Of a DNA stretch of 64,000 nucleotides, positions 1 to 8,661 are shown one piece after another. The notes beneath the pieces were generated by a model that was given only the letters and a program-made list of their open reading frames with translations, was not told where the DNA came from and searched no databases. Location: contig NZ_KB905817.1 in NCBI RefSeq assembly GCF_000381025.1, positions 124,001 through 188,000 on the forward strand, in the 5' to 3' direction. How positions within the stretch are numbered: position 1 is the first letter of the stretch; every line of letters begins with the position of its first letter. This stretch comes from Streptomyces sulphureus DSM 40104. Its GTDB lineage: Bacteria; Actinomycetota; Actinomycetes; Streptomycetales; Streptomycetaceae. Position numbers and translations under genes: made by a program.

Positions 1-275
1 CCGCGCCAGCTCGTGTCCCACTTCGTCCACCGGGTGACGCAGTGGATGTCGACGGTCGGCTCCTCCTGCGGGAGGTCGCCGAAGCCCGCCCAGTCCCAGG
101 TGCGCAGCCGCTCGCCTTCGGTGCCCGTGAGCGTGAACTCCCACGTGGACGTGGGGACTTCGGGCGTCGGCCCGGCGGAGAGGACGGGGAACTGCTCGGT
201 CGGGTACTGCCCGGGCGGGAGTCGGTCGCTGCGCGGGCGGGTGTGGCCGTGGAAGCCGGGGGAGAGGGTGTTCAC
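1..275 (-). CDS. Sulfite oxidase-like molybdopterin oxidoreductase (5' part, runs off window)
   Basis: Reading the minus strand from a GTG at 275 gives an uninterrupted frame to the window edge. It opens with VNTLSPGFHG, followed by RLPPGQYPTEQFPVL and then a stretch ending VDIHCVTRWTKWDTSWRG. Those last residues match the family signature around the cysteine that ligates molybdenum in sulfite-oxidase/YedY-type enzymes (HCVTxWxK). Only about 91 residues are present; the rest of the Mo-cofactor domain lies outside. The family transfers oxygen or electrons at a molybdopterin centre; the substrate cannot be told from this piece. No in-frame ATG lies upstream and purine-rich GAGGCGAG precedes the GTG, so that start is preferred. 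It is divergent from the surface-protein gene at 490. Confidence 0.8.
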   Translation of the reverse strand, partial: MNTLSPGFHGHTRPRSDRLPPGQYPTEQFPVLSAGPTPEVPTSTWEFTLTGTEGERLRTWDWAGFGDLPQEEPTVDIHCVTRWTKWDTSWR

Positions 276-402
276 GCTGCTCGCCTCGCTCGTGGACGTC
301 GGGCGGGCGGCGCTCTCGTGACGCCGCCGCCCCTCCAGCGTCCAGCGGCATACGCACGTCGCAACTCGGCGGCTCCGGGACGCCCTGAGAGTGCGCCTTG
401 CG

Positions 403-410
403 TATATATA
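403..410 (+). promoter_or_regulatory. AT-rich -10 candidate for the surface-protein gene
   Basis: A TATATATA run stands out in a region otherwise above 70% GC. A -10 hexamer at 405-410 would start transcription near 417, giving about 70 bases of unusually AT-rich untranslated leader before the preferred start at 490. No good -35 is visible. Confidence 0.4.
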
Positions 411-489
411 GGACACAATGCCCAAATCACACTTTCAGTTCTTAAGCGGCCTTACGGTGAGCAAAAGATCGTCTTCCCTGGAGTCGACC

Positions 490-3303
490 ATGCCGCTCAG
501 CCCAGCGGGCCCGTCCCCTCGCGCCCGCGCCTCCCGCCGCCCACGCCGCCGCCGACGCCCCCACCGCGGCACGCTCCTCGTCGTCACCGCTCTGCTCGCC
601 GCCCTCACCGGCACCGCGAGCCCGGCGCTCACCTCCACCGCGCAGGGAAGCGCGCCAGGAACGGTCCCCTCCCCCACGGCGACGACCTCGGTGATCACCG
701 TCAAGACCGGCGGCGACCGGAGCGCTCCCAAGGAGGTCGCCCCGCTCGCCGGCGTGCGGCTCCAACTCGTCGACCCCGCGACCGACCAGCCCGTCGGCGA
801 GCCCTGGTCGACCTGCGTCTCCGACGGCGACGGCGACTGCAACTTCGTCGTCCCCGACACCCAGGACGGCGGGGCCAACGCGGGGCGCGAGTTCGTGGTC
901 CGGCAGGTCGAGGACGTCGAGGATGCAGTACCGCCCGGCTGGTACACCAACCCCGAGCTCCGCACCGGCCGGGGCAGCGGCGCCCAGTCGGTGGCCCGCC
1001 CGTACGAGTTCGACACGCCGGCGATGGCGGCGGGCGAGACGTACCGCTCCACCGACGAGTTCATGTACAGCGACGACCGGCTGGACTGGAAGATGTCGGG
1101 CGGCATCTGGCAGCAGTCCCGGAACAACCCGGCGCTCCCGCAGAAGTGCGGGCTCGACGTGGCGCTCGTACTCGACGTCTCCTCGTCGGTCGGCAGCCAG
1201 CTCCCCAACCTCAAGCGGGCCGCCGACCGGGCCACCGACGGCCTCGCCGGCACCGCCTCGCGCATGGCCGTCTTCTCCTTCTCCGGCACGTCGCCGAGCC
1301 CCGGCAACCCCAACCATCCGGAGCTGCAACCCGTCTCCACGCAGGCGGGCGCCGACGCCTTCAAGGCGAAGTACGCCGACTACCAGCTCGGCAGCGGCAC
1401 CAACTGGGACCAGGGCCTCTACAAGGTGGCCGAGGCGCAGGAGCACTACGACCTCGTCGTGGTCCTCACCGACGGCAACCCCACCCGCTGGTCCACCGAG
1501 CCGCTCGGCGACGGTTCCCGCACCCACTTCCGCGACGTGGAGAACGGCATCTTCTCCGCCAACTCCGTCAAGGCGAAGGGTTCCCGCGTCATCGCCCTCG
1601 GCGTCGGCAGCGGGGTGTCGGGGGTCACAGGGCTCAACCTTCGCGCGATCTCGGGGACCGAGGCGTACAACGGCAGCAACCTCAGCACCGCCGACTACGC
1701 GCAATCCCCCAACTACGAGGCGGCGGGAGACGCCCTCCACCAGCTCGCCCTCAGCCAGTGCGACAACTCGGTGACGGTGACGAAGCAACTGGTACCGGCG
1801 CAGAACACCGGCGAGGACGTCTCGGGGGCCCGCCCGGCAGGCGAGGGCTGGACCTTCGACGCCACCACGACCACCCCGGGCATCGGCGGCCTGCCCGACA
1901 GCCGAACCACCGAGGGCGACGGGACCGGCTCCGTGGTCTTCTCCCCCGAGTTCCCCACCGGCACCAGTGCGGCAGACGTGACCGTCGCCGAGACCCAGCA
2001 GCCCGGGTACACCCTCGTCACCCAGGGCGGCAACAACGCCGTCTGCGTCAACAAGGACACCGGCGCCGACGTGGACGTGACCAACGCCTCGGGTACGGGC
2101 TTCACCGTCGAGGCCCCCAACGGTGCCGCGATCTCCTGCACCGTCTACAACAGGGAGCCGCCCTCAGCCGACGTCACCGTCGAGAAGAGCTGGCGGATCG
2201 ACGGCGACGAGTACGTCGAGGGTGACCAGCCCGAGGGCTTCCAGGCCCAACTCACCCTCACGGGGCCCGAGAACGACACCCCCACCGACCAGGAGTGGGG
2301 CGAGGCGCGCACCGACTACACCCGGAACGCGACCGCCACCGTCGACGAACGCATGGAGGTCCCCTCCTGGTGCCGCGTCGTCTCGCAGCGGATCACGGAG
2401 GAGAACGGCGACCCCGCCGACGCGCGACTCCCGTACGAGGCCCGTCTCGTCGCGGAGCACAACACCTACCGCCTCACCAACACCGTCGAATGCGGCGCCC
2501 AGTTGACGCTCGTGAAGCAGGTCGAGGGCGGCGACGCAAAGCCGACGGACTGGGTGCTGCACGCCTCCGGGCCGACGCAGGTCGACGGTGAGAGCGGCTC
2601 GGACGAGGTCACGGGCGTCCGCGTCGAGCCCGGCAGCTACCGACTCTCCGAGGAGGGCGGGCCCGAGGGCTACACCACCTCCAACTGGACGTGCGAGCAG
2701 GAGGACGGCGAGGAGGCACCCGTCACGGGCGGTTCCGTCACCCTCGCCCGGGGCACCTCGACGACCTGCACGGTCACCAACACCGCCAAGGGCGACGGAG
2801 GTTGGACGACGGAGAAGCAGAGCGACCCGCCCGACGGCTCGACCGTCGACCCCGGCTCGACCGTCACCTACACCATCACAGTGCGCCCGGAGAACAGCAC
2901 TGCCGGCGAGGTGACCCTCTCCGACGACCTCTCGCACGTCCTCGACCACGCGACGCTCGTCCCCGACAGCATCCGCACGACGGCGGGCAAGGCGCAGCTC
3001 GACGGTACGGCGCTCAACTGGCACATCCCCGAACTAGGGGGCGAGGAGACGCTCACCTACCGGGTGCGGGTCGACGACGACGCCCACGGGAAGCTCCTCG
3101 CCAACGTCGTCACGCCCGGGGACGGCGGCACCTGCGGCGACTGCGAGGTGAAGCTCACCACGGCGCCCCACCCCGGCGGCGGGGCGCTTTCGCAGACCGG
3201 TTCCGGCTACCCCATGCTGGCGGCCGCGGGGGCTCTGCTCCTCCTCACCGCGGGAACCGTCTTCGTGACGCGCCGTAGGAGAAGGGCATCGGGAACGGAG
3301 TAA
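490..3303 (+). CDS. Cell-surface vWA / Cna-B adhesin-like protein with sortase-type C-terminus
   Basis: A protein of 937 residues. The N-terminus is Arg-rich followed by a hydrophobic core (LLVVTALLAALTG), typical of a Sec signal peptide. After roughly 180 residues resembling a SpaA/Cna-B module comes a von Willebrand A domain with the MIDAS motif DVSSS (in ALVLDVSSSVGS) and VVVLTDGNPT. Several further Cna-B-like repeats follow, then a DUF11-like beta domain (TVTYTITV...LSDDLSHVLDHATL). The end has LSQTG, a hydrophobic helix and RRRRRAS, a cell-wall sorting signal with a non-canonical motif (Streptomyces sortases usually take LAxTG). The frame stays open up to an ATG at 418, but 418-489 uses TTA, AAA and TTT codons unlike the rest, so 490 is chosen. 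Likely covalently attached to peptidoglycan. The ligand is unknown and no sortase is nearby. Confidence 0.85.
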   Translation: MPLSPAGPSPRARASRRPRRRRRPHRGTLLVVTALLAALTGTASPALTSTAQGSAPGTVPSPTATTSVITVKTGGDRSAPKEVAPLAGVRLQLVDPATDQPVGEPWSTCVSDGDGDCNFVVPDTQDGGANAGREFVVRQVEDVEDAVPPGWYTNPELRTGRGSGAQSVARPYEFDTPAMAAGETYRSTDEFMYSDDRLDWKMSGGIWQQSRNNPALPQKCGLDVALVLDVSSSVGSQLPNLKRAADRATDGLAGTASRMAVFSFSGTSPSPGNPNHPELQPVSTQAGADAFKAKYADYQLGSGTNWDQGLYKVAEAQEHYDLVVVLTDGNPTRWSTEPLGDGSRTHFRDVENGIFSANSVKAKGSRVIALGVGSGVSGVTGLNLRAISGTEAYNGSNLSTADYAQSPNYEAAGDALHQLALSQCDNSVTVTKQLVPAQNTGEDVSGARPAGEGWTFDATTTTPGIGGLPDSRTTEGDGTGSVVFSPEFPTGTSAADVTVAETQQPGYTLVTQGGNNAVCVNKDTGADVDVTNASGTGFTVEAPNGAAISCTVYNREPPSADVTVEKSWRIDGDEYVEGDQPEGFQAQLTLTGPENDTPTDQEWGEARTDYTRNATATVDERMEVPSWCRVVSQRITEENGDPADARLPYEARLVAEHNTYRLTNTVECGAQLTLVKQVEGGDAKPTDWVLHASGPTQVDGESGSDEVTGVRVEPGSYRLSEEGGPEGYTTSNWTCEQEDGEEAPVTGGSVTLARGTSTTCTVTNTAKGDGGWTTEKQSDPPDGSTVDPGSTVTYTITVRPENSTAGEVTLSDDLSHVLDHATLVPDSIRTTAGKAQLDGTALNWHIPELGGEETLTYRVRVDDDAHGKLLANVVTPGDGGTCGDCEVKLTTAPHPGGGALSQTGSGYPMLAAAGALLLLTAGTVFVTRRRRRASGTE

Positions 3304-3320
3304 CCCTCCGCTTCCGAGCA

Positions 3321-3354
3321 GCGGGCCGGGCACCCACGGGGGCGCCCGGCCCGC
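3321..3354 (+). terminator. Terminator of the surface-protein gene
   Basis: A perfect 11-bp GC-rich inverted repeat (arms 3321-3331 and 3344-3354), 18 bases after the stop codon. There is no T-tract, as is usual in Streptomyces. Confidence 0.75.
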
Positions 3355-3471
3355 CTCTGCGGGGGACCTTCCGAACCGGGATGCGGGCGCGCGGAGTTGC
3401 GGCGCGCAGCCGTCCTCCGACTGCGGTCCGCGCTCGCCCGGGTGGGCGATGTGCCGCGCTCCGCACAGAGT

Positions 3472-3507
3472 TCGGAGCCCGGACGACGGGGGTCGTCCGG
3501 GCTCCGA
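3472..3507. terminator. Strong 15-bp inverted repeat, terminator-like
   Basis: Perfect 15-bp arms (3472-3486 and 3493-3507) with a 6-base loop. No gene ends immediately beside it, so it may be a second terminator or the first hairpin of the structured region described at 3508-4161. Confidence 0.6.
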
Positions 3508-4161
3508 CGGGGACCCCCCGGGGGAGGGGGACAGGCTCCGGGAGCTGTCGGGGGAGCCGCTCCCGGAACCGGTCCGTTCGCACGGCGCAGCACCAGCGCC
3601 GGCGAAGCCGGATTGCGCGTTGCGGCGGCCACCTTGAGCCCCACGGGGGAGTGGCTCACGCTCACGCTCCCGTGTCGACGGGCGCGGAGCTCGGTCCGGC
3701 CGCCGCAACGCGGCCCGGGGGAGCTGTCGCTCGGGGGTTGCGATCCGTCGACCTGAGCGGCCTCCGGGTATCCAGCTCCACCGGGGACTCCGCGAGACGG
3801 ATGCGCTCCGTGTTCGCTTCGTCACAGAGAACATTACGTGCTCCGGAGCCCAAGTGGGACCACACAGGGGCCAATTCGCCCGGTCGGAGCGTTCGCGGGC
3901 CGCACCCGTAACGCGGTTCACCAACGGGTGACGGGCGGCGCGGCAGCCCAGCTCAGGACAGGTGCCCGGAAAGGCTCGCGAGGCGGTGCGCTGACGCTAC
4001 GGAGGGTCTCACCCGGCGTGTAAGGCACCGGAGTTGGATGTGGAGGTTGACGGATTCACCCCCGGGAGGCGGTGGCCGGCGGGGCGCGGGAAGCGGGGCA
4101 CCGTCGGTGCGATCGTTGGAGTCCGACGTTCCGCTCGTCCGCAGCGCAGAAGGGAACCCCT
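3508..4161. other. Gene-poor, highly structured intergenic region
   Basis: About 650 bases with no convincing coding sequence; the open frames on both strands are Arg/Pro/Ser-rich and match no fold I know. A 13-bp perfect inverted repeat (3618-3630 with 3698-3710) encloses a smaller hairpin (CACGGG at 3642-3647 with CCCGTG at 3669-3674). A 9-bp repeat lies around 3535-3575. This could be a structured RNA, a dispersed Streptomyces intergenic element or a decayed gene. From about 3780 to 4140 I see nothing beyond the probable promoter region of the next gene. Confidence 0.5.
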
Positions 4162-5034
4162 ATGTCCAGCACGAGTTCCGAAGTGGGTCCGACGCCGGCG
4201 ATCGGCAGGTACGGCGTCTTCCGCTCCCTCGCCGACGTCGAGCCGGAGGCCCGCGGTGAGGCGGTGGCCGAGCTCGACGAGCTCGGGTACGGCGCCGTCT
4301 GGCTCGGCCACACGACCGTGGAGGAGGCGGCGCCGCTCGTCGGCGCGGCGCCGCGGATCACCGTCGCGACCGGTATCCACTCCATCTGGCGGCAGGAAGC
4401 GGCCGACGCGGCACGGCACTTCGGCAGGCTGGAGGAGGAGCACCCGCAGCGCTTCCTCCTGGGCCTCGGCGTGAGCCACCCGCAGATGGTGAGCGGCTAC
4501 CGGCGCCCTTACACCGCGATGGCGGCGTACCTGGACGAGCTGGACGACCCGGCCACGTTCGTCCCGCCGCGGAGCCGGATGCTGGCGGCGCTCGGGCCGC
4601 GGATGGTCCGCCTCGCGCGGGAGCGCGCGGCGGGGGCCTTCCCCTACCTGGTCACCGCCGAGCAAGTGGCCGAGACACGCGCGTTGTTGGGCGACTCCCC
4701 CGTGCTCGCCCCGGAGTTGGGCGTCGTCACCGAGGACGATCCCGCGCGTGCGCGGAAGCTGGCGCGCGAGGCGCTCTCGGTCTACCTCCAGCTCACCAAC
4801 TACCGGCGCAACTGGCTGCGCGCCGGGTTCACCGAGGAGGACCTCGCCGACGGCGGGAGCGACCGCCTCGTCGACGCCCTCTTCGCCTGGGGCGACGACG
4901 CGCGCATCCGCGAGCGGTTCGCCGAGTTCCGGGCCGCGGGCGCCGACCACGTCGCGCTCCAGGTTTTCGACGGGAGCCCCACCGGCGCACTGCCGCACCG
5001 GGGTTGGCGCGAGGTCGCCCGGCTGCTCGACTGA
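4162..5034 (+). CDS. LLM-class F420-dependent oxidoreductase
   Basis: A protein of 290 residues with the luciferase-like TIM-barrel pattern of F420- or FMN-dependent oxidoreductases: ELDELGYGAVWLGHT near the N-terminus, ITVATGIHSIW, FLLGLGVSHPQ, and a C-terminal AAGADHVALQVF strand. It resembles the TIGR03620 subgroup seen in actinomycetes. Such enzymes transfer hydride to or from coenzyme F420 in the cytoplasm; the substrate here is unknown. The ATG at 4162 has AGAAGGGA six bases upstream and is preferred over a longer open frame from 4072. The gene stands alone and converges on the membrane-protein gene at 5042 with 7 bases between them. Confidence 0.8.
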   Translation: MSSTSSEVGPTPAIGRYGVFRSLADVEPEARGEAVAELDELGYGAVWLGHTTVEEAAPLVGAAPRITVATGIHSIWRQEAADAARHFGRLEEEHPQRFLLGLGVSHPQMVSGYRRPYTAMAAYLDELDDPATFVPPRSRMLAALGPRMVRLARERAAGAFPYLVTAEQVAETRALLGDSPVLAPELGVVTEDDPARARKLAREALSVYLQLTNYRRNWLRAGFTEEDLADGGSDRLVDALFAWGDDARIRERFAEFRAAGADHVALQVFDGSPTGALPHRGWREVARLLD

Positions 5035-5041
5035 CCCGGCG

Positions 5042-5575
5042 CTAGGCGGCGACCTCGTCGGCGGGGACGTCCTCCACCCGGACCGCGGCGAGCCACAGTG
5101 GGAGGAGGCCCTGGAGCAGGAGCAGCCCGACACCCGTACCCGCCAGGGCGCCGGCGAGGTCGGCGAGGGCGATGCCCGTCGCCGCGAGCCCCGCGAAGGC
5201 GAGGACGGCCGCGAGCACCACGAGCCGTACGACGCGGAAGGCGAGGCCGTGCACGGCTGCGCGCTCGGCGAGTTGGCGTTCGTCGAGCATGCGGGGACGG
5301 AGTTCGAAGAGGCCGTCCGTCATCGAGTTGAGGAGCCCCGTCAGGGGGACCCACACGAGGAGGGCCGCGGCGATGAGCGCCGCCCACCACGCGTTGTGGG
5401 CGGCGTAGAGGACGACGAGGCCGGTGAAGCCTGCTGCGGTGGCCGCCGTGTGCGCGAGGACGAGCGCGCGGCGGCGGCCTGCGGTCGCGTGGTACGGCTT
5501 CGTCCGCGGGTCGTTCATGATGCGGTGGAGCCGCCTGTCCGAGGCGGTGGGCTGCAAACGTCCGGGCGCGGTCAT
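5042..5575 (-). CDS. Small four-helix membrane protein, partner of the adjacent XRE regulator
   Basis: A protein of 177 residues with four predicted membrane segments arranged as two pairs (LVLAHTAATAAGFTGLVVLY, WWAALIAAALLVWVPLTGLL, VVRLVVLAAVLAFAGLA, AGTGVGLLLLQGLLPLWLAA). The ATG at 5575 has GGGGGAG six bases upstream. It overlaps the stop of the upstream regulator gene by four bases (ATGA), so the two are almost certainly translationally coupled. I do not recognise the family. The fixed pairing with a small HTH protein is common in Gram-positives, where the regulator controls its own membrane partner. That role is inferred. Confidence 0.75.
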   Translation of the reverse strand: MTAPGRLQPTASDRRLHRIMNDPRTKPYHATAGRRRALVLAHTAATAAGFTGLVVLYAAHNAWWAALIAAALLVWVPLTGLLNSMTDGLFELRPRMLDERQLAERAAVHGLAFRVVRLVVLAAVLAFAGLAATGIALADLAGALAGTGVGLLLLQGLLPLWLAAVRVEDVPADEVAA

Positions 5576-5865
5576 GTCGAACTCCCCCTGGGTGGTGCCG
5601 TGTCGGCTTCGGTGCCTTCGTCGCGTCGGCGCGGATAGAGCTCCTCGCTGAGCGGGCGGAAGGCGGTGAGCGAGAAGAGCGCCTCGACCGGGAGGCGGAA
5701 GTACTCGGCGATGCGCAGGGCCAGGTCGAGGCTGGGGTTGTACTGCCCGCGCTCCAGGTGGCCGATGGTCTGGTAGTGCGCGCCGACCGCGTCGGCCAAC
5801 TCCCGTCGGGATACGCGGTGTTCGGCGCGCACCACCGCAAGCCTGTTGTGCACTCGCTCGCTCAT
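5572..5865 (-). CDS. XRE-family (Cro/CI-type) HTH transcriptional regulator
   Basis: A protein of 97 residues that is almost entirely a helix-turn-helix domain: NRLAVVRAEHRVSRRELADAVGAHYQTIGHLERGQYNPSLDLALRIAEYFRLPVEALF. The sequence ELADAVGAHYQTIGHLERG supplies the recognition helices, and the short tail has no sensor domain. It resembles the YozG/Cro-like small regulators that pair with membrane proteins. The stop overlaps the start of the membrane-protein gene. Upstream the DNA is AT-rich (TATAAGAAGTACTACGAAG around 5867-5886), consistent with an autoregulated promoter or operator. Confidence 0.85.
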   Translation of the reverse strand: MSERVHNRLAVVRAEHRVSRRELADAVGAHYQTIGHLERGQYNPSLDLALRIAEYFRLPVEALFSLTAFRPLSEELYPRRRDEGTEADTAPPRGSST

Positions 5866-5978
5866 GTATAAGAAGTACTACGAAGTAAAGCGTGAACACA
5901 AGACCTGGGCGGGACGGGGGCGTCGCCTCTGCGTCCCGGACCCGCGGCTGCCCGGCGGCCTCCCTATACCGTCGGGGC

Positions 5979-7190
5979 ATGCGGGCAGACGGGGAAAAGG
6001 CGAGGGCGCGGCCAAAACGGCTCGGGCGCACGGGGGTTGCCGTGGTGGCCGGGGTGACGGCGATGGTCGTCGTGGCCACCGCTTTCGTGGTCGAGACAGT
6101 CCGCTCGGAGGGATGCTGGACACCGTCCGACGCCACCCTGCGCCTCGCCGAGGAGCCGGCTCGGGCGGCCGCGGCCCTCGACCCGGGCGAGACGCTGGTG
6201 ATCCCCTCACCCATGACGGCACCGGAGACCGACCCCTCGGACACCCGCGTCGGACGGCTCCTCGCCAAGGAGCGCCGCACGACCTGCGAAGGCCCTGCGG
6301 CCTCGCAGGTCGTCGGCCGGGTCCTCCTCGCGGCCACCACCGGTTCCGACAGGGCGACTTCGGGACCTCAGCGGCACACGGAGCCGCAGTCGAGGACGGC
6401 CACCGCGGCGCTTCTTGCGCTCGGCGAGCGTGAAGAACGCTATGCAAGCGAGGAGTTCGCGCCGTACGTCGCCAAGCTCCTTGCGCATTACGCCGGCTCG
6501 GTCGGCGCGGGCGGGGACTCGGTCCCCGAGGGCGACGACTCCGTGCTCACTTTCCCCGACGAGACAACGGGCGAGCCGAGGGCCAACCTCGCCTCGCCCG
6601 GGGCGACGGACGCCGCACGGGAGGCGGTGCGCTCGGTCGCCCCGTACCCCGAGAGCTACGCGCTCCTCCACGACACCTTCCGAGCCCAGGCCGCCGAACT
6701 CCTCGACGCACGCCCGCACTCCGGGACACAGGGCAAGGAGCCCACACGGTCGCCCGACAGCCTGCGTTTCAGGCTCTCACCGGCGCTCCACGGCCTGGCC
6801 CTCCTCCAAAGCGCCCGTACACGGGCCGTGTTGGACGGCCGCGTCGAGGACCTCACCCGGTTCGACCGTCAGGTGCTCCGCCACAGCCGGGGCGGATACG
6901 GCCCCGCACGCTCTCCGCACGAGCCCCTCGACGCCGGGGCGGCGCACCGCCGCCCCGGCGTCGACGTCCCCACCTGGCTCCGCGAGGGCGCCCCCGCAGC
7001 ACGGACGGAGCGGCAGCGCACCGAGTGGTTCCTCGACGGCGGCCGCCAGGTCCAGCGCACGGCAACCCTCTGGGGCAAACGGCGGGGACTCCCGGAACGG
7101 TTCCTGAACCGGCTGCGCACCGGGATCAGCAGCGAGTGGACCGCACAGACGAGGTTGTACGCACACACGGTGCCCCTCACCGGAAGCTAG
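5979..7190 (+). CDS. Membrane-anchored extracytoplasmic protein of unknown function
   Basis: A protein of 403 residues from the ATG at 5979. There is a basic N-terminus, one hydrophobic helix (VAVVAGVTAMVVVATAFVV, about residues 20-38), then a long hydrophilic Arg/Glu-rich domain with no recognised motif. This suggests type II anchoring with most of the protein outside. The -10-like TATACC at 5965-5970 ends 8 bases before the ATG, so the mRNA is probably leaderless. The open frame extends to 5892, but that part reads over the promoter. The following gene is convergent. No homologous family is recognised. Confidence 0.65.
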   Translation: MRADGEKARARPKRLGRTGVAVVAGVTAMVVVATAFVVETVRSEGCWTPSDATLRLAEEPARAAAALDPGETLVIPSPMTAPETDPSDTRVGRLLAKERRTTCEGPAASQVVGRVLLAATTGSDRATSGPQRHTEPQSRTATAALLALGEREERYASEEFAPYVAKLLAHYAGSVGAGGDSVPEGDDSVLTFPDETTGEPRANLASPGATDAAREAVRSVAPYPESYALLHDTFRAQAAELLDARPHSGTQGKEPTRSPDSLRFRLSPALHGLALLQSARTRAVLDGRVEDLTRFDRQVLRHSRGGYGPARSPHEPLDAGAAHRRPGVDVPTWLREGAPAARTERQRTEWFLDGGRQVQRTATLWGKRRGLPERFLNRLRTGISSEWTAQTRLYAHTVPLTGS

Positions 7191-7339
7191 CAACTCCCCA
7201 CGTACGCAAGCGGACCGCCCGCACGGCACACCGGCTGCCACCCGCGCACCGCCCGACGGGGCCAGGCGCGCACACGCGCACCGACGGGACCGTCATCAGG
7301 TCGACGGCAGCCCCACGACGCCGCGACAGCACGAGCCCG

Positions 7340-8506
7340 CTACGCCTCCCCGGGCAGCCGCAGCCCGGTGCAACCCAGCCGACGCGTATCGGCCTGCGCG
7401 TACGCGGCGAGGGAGCTGCGCAGGACGCCGGGGTCAAGCTCCTCCTGCGGATTCGACGTGACCAGGTAGCCGACGCGTTCGCCACCGCACCGCGCGGTGC
7501 CGTACGCGTAGTACTTCCCGAGCGCGGGCAGCCAGCGGCCACTCTCCCCCTTGCTCCCCTCGGAGCCGATCCCCGCCTCCCTGCCCAGCCGCTCCACCAG
7601 CACTTCGACGGCACGCGAGAATCGCAAGGAGACCCTGCCCGACTCGCCCGCTCGCGACCGGAGTTCGACGACGCAGTGGTCGAGCGGCGCACCCTCGGCG
7701 TCCCCCGGCACCACGTCCGCCACCCGCACCGGCGTGTTCTTCCCCCGCAGCGGAAGCCCCGCGAGCTGACGGCATCCCGTCTCGCCGACCCGGCTGAACG
7801 GCACGGTCCACGGCCCGGAAGCGGCCCGCGGCAGGCTCAGCGGCTCCGTCTCGCAACCGAGCCGCTCCAGCGCCGAGTTGGCGGCACGGATCGCGCTGCG
7901 CCAGATGGCCAGCGCGTCCTCGGACACCACGTCCTCGTCCGGCCGCCACGCGCCCTCGACTCCGATCGCCGCCCTCGCCGTGTCACCGTCGATGTCCCGT
8001 CCGGCACCGGGGCACGGGGGAAGCAGGGTGATGCGGCGCTCGTCGCTCCAGCCGGGCACACCCGCGAGGCTGGGGGTCAGTCGGTCGGCGGACTCGAGAC
8101 CGCCGACCACCTGGGAGACCCCCGCCCTGTCGACCGCCGCGTCCAGCGCGAGGACCACCTTGTCCCCGTCGCCCAACTCGCAGTAGTACCTGCCCAGTTC
8201 GGCGTTGTACCGCTCCGTCTGCTCCGTCGTCTCGGTCTCGCCGTCGTACTGCGCCACTTCGTCCGCGTGCAGCGCCCCTCCGCACGCGTCGTGGACGGCG
8301 CGCGCCGAGCTGAGCGGCGTGTCGACGGCGCGGTCGAGTGCGAAGGCCGCGAGCAGGCCCAGCACCACGATGCCGACCCAGATCTTGGACCGGGTCGCGC
8401 CCCGCGCCAGGTCCTCCTCGGCGTCCCAGCGTGCGGCCCGCTCCTCCCTGGTGCCCAGCGACGAGCGGGGCACCGCAGCACCCTCTTCCCCGTCACGTCC
8501 CCCCAC
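7340..8506 (-). CDS. Single-pass membrane protein of unknown function
   Basis: A protein of 388 residues starting at a GTG (8506). An approximately 40-residue cytoplasmic stretch, rich in charge, precedes one membrane helix (KIWVGIVVLGLLAAFAL, about 41-57). The remaining 330 residues would be outside and contain eight or more cysteines (DACGG, YYCELGD, LLPPCPG, LGCETE, TGCRQL, HCVVEL, ARCGGE, LGCTGL), suggesting disulfides. The cysteine spacing and acidic composition resemble secreted Streptomyces proteins of unknown role. It converges on the preceding plus-strand gene and is separated from guaA by that gene's terminator. Confidence 0.7.
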   Translation of the reverse strand: MGGRDGEEGAAVPRSSLGTREERAARWDAEEDLARGATRSKIWVGIVVLGLLAAFALDRAVDTPLSSARAVHDACGGALHADEVAQYDGETETTEQTERYNAELGRYYCELGDGDKVVLALDAAVDRAGVSQVVGGLESADRLTPSLAGVPGWSDERRITLLPPCPGAGRDIDGDTARAAIGVEGAWRPDEDVVSEDALAIWRSAIRAANSALERLGCETEPLSLPRAASGPWTVPFSRVGETGCRQLAGLPLRGKNTPVRVADVVPGDAEGAPLDHCVVELRSRAGESGRVSLRFSRAVEVLVERLGREAGIGSEGSKGESGRWLPALGKYYAYGTARCGGERVGYLVTSNPQEELDPGVLRSSLAAYAQADTRRLGCTGLRLPGEA

Positions 8507-8598
8507 GCGGCCCCCAACTCCGTACCGTCACCTGGCAATTGCCGCCCCCGAGCCTATCCACAGCGTTCCAGGGACCGCGCACGAAGCCCCCGCACGCA

Positions 8599-8637
8599 CA
8601 CGTGCCGCCGCCCGCGGACTCCGGGCGGCGGCACGTG
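8599..8637 (-). terminator. guaA terminator
   Basis: A perfect 16-bp inverted repeat (8599-8614 and 8622-8637) with a 7-base loop, starting 25 bases after the guaA stop. Confidence 0.8.
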
Positions 8638-8661
8638 GAACTCAGCGGGCCTACGAGGCCC

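Noticed and set aside
13..321. Plus-strand open frame of 102 codons at the left edge
   Set aside because: It is antisense to the sulfite-oxidase-like gene, whose minus-strand translation has clear family motifs.
418..489. N-terminal extension of the surface protein
   Set aside because: Codon use (TTA, AAA, TTT, AGA) is unlike the gene and it would place a long odd segment before the signal peptide.
3034..3924. Minus-strand frame of about 296 codons over the surface-protein end and intergenic region
   Set aside because: Low-complexity Arg/Pro/Ser translation, crosses two terminator hairpins and antisenses a good gene.
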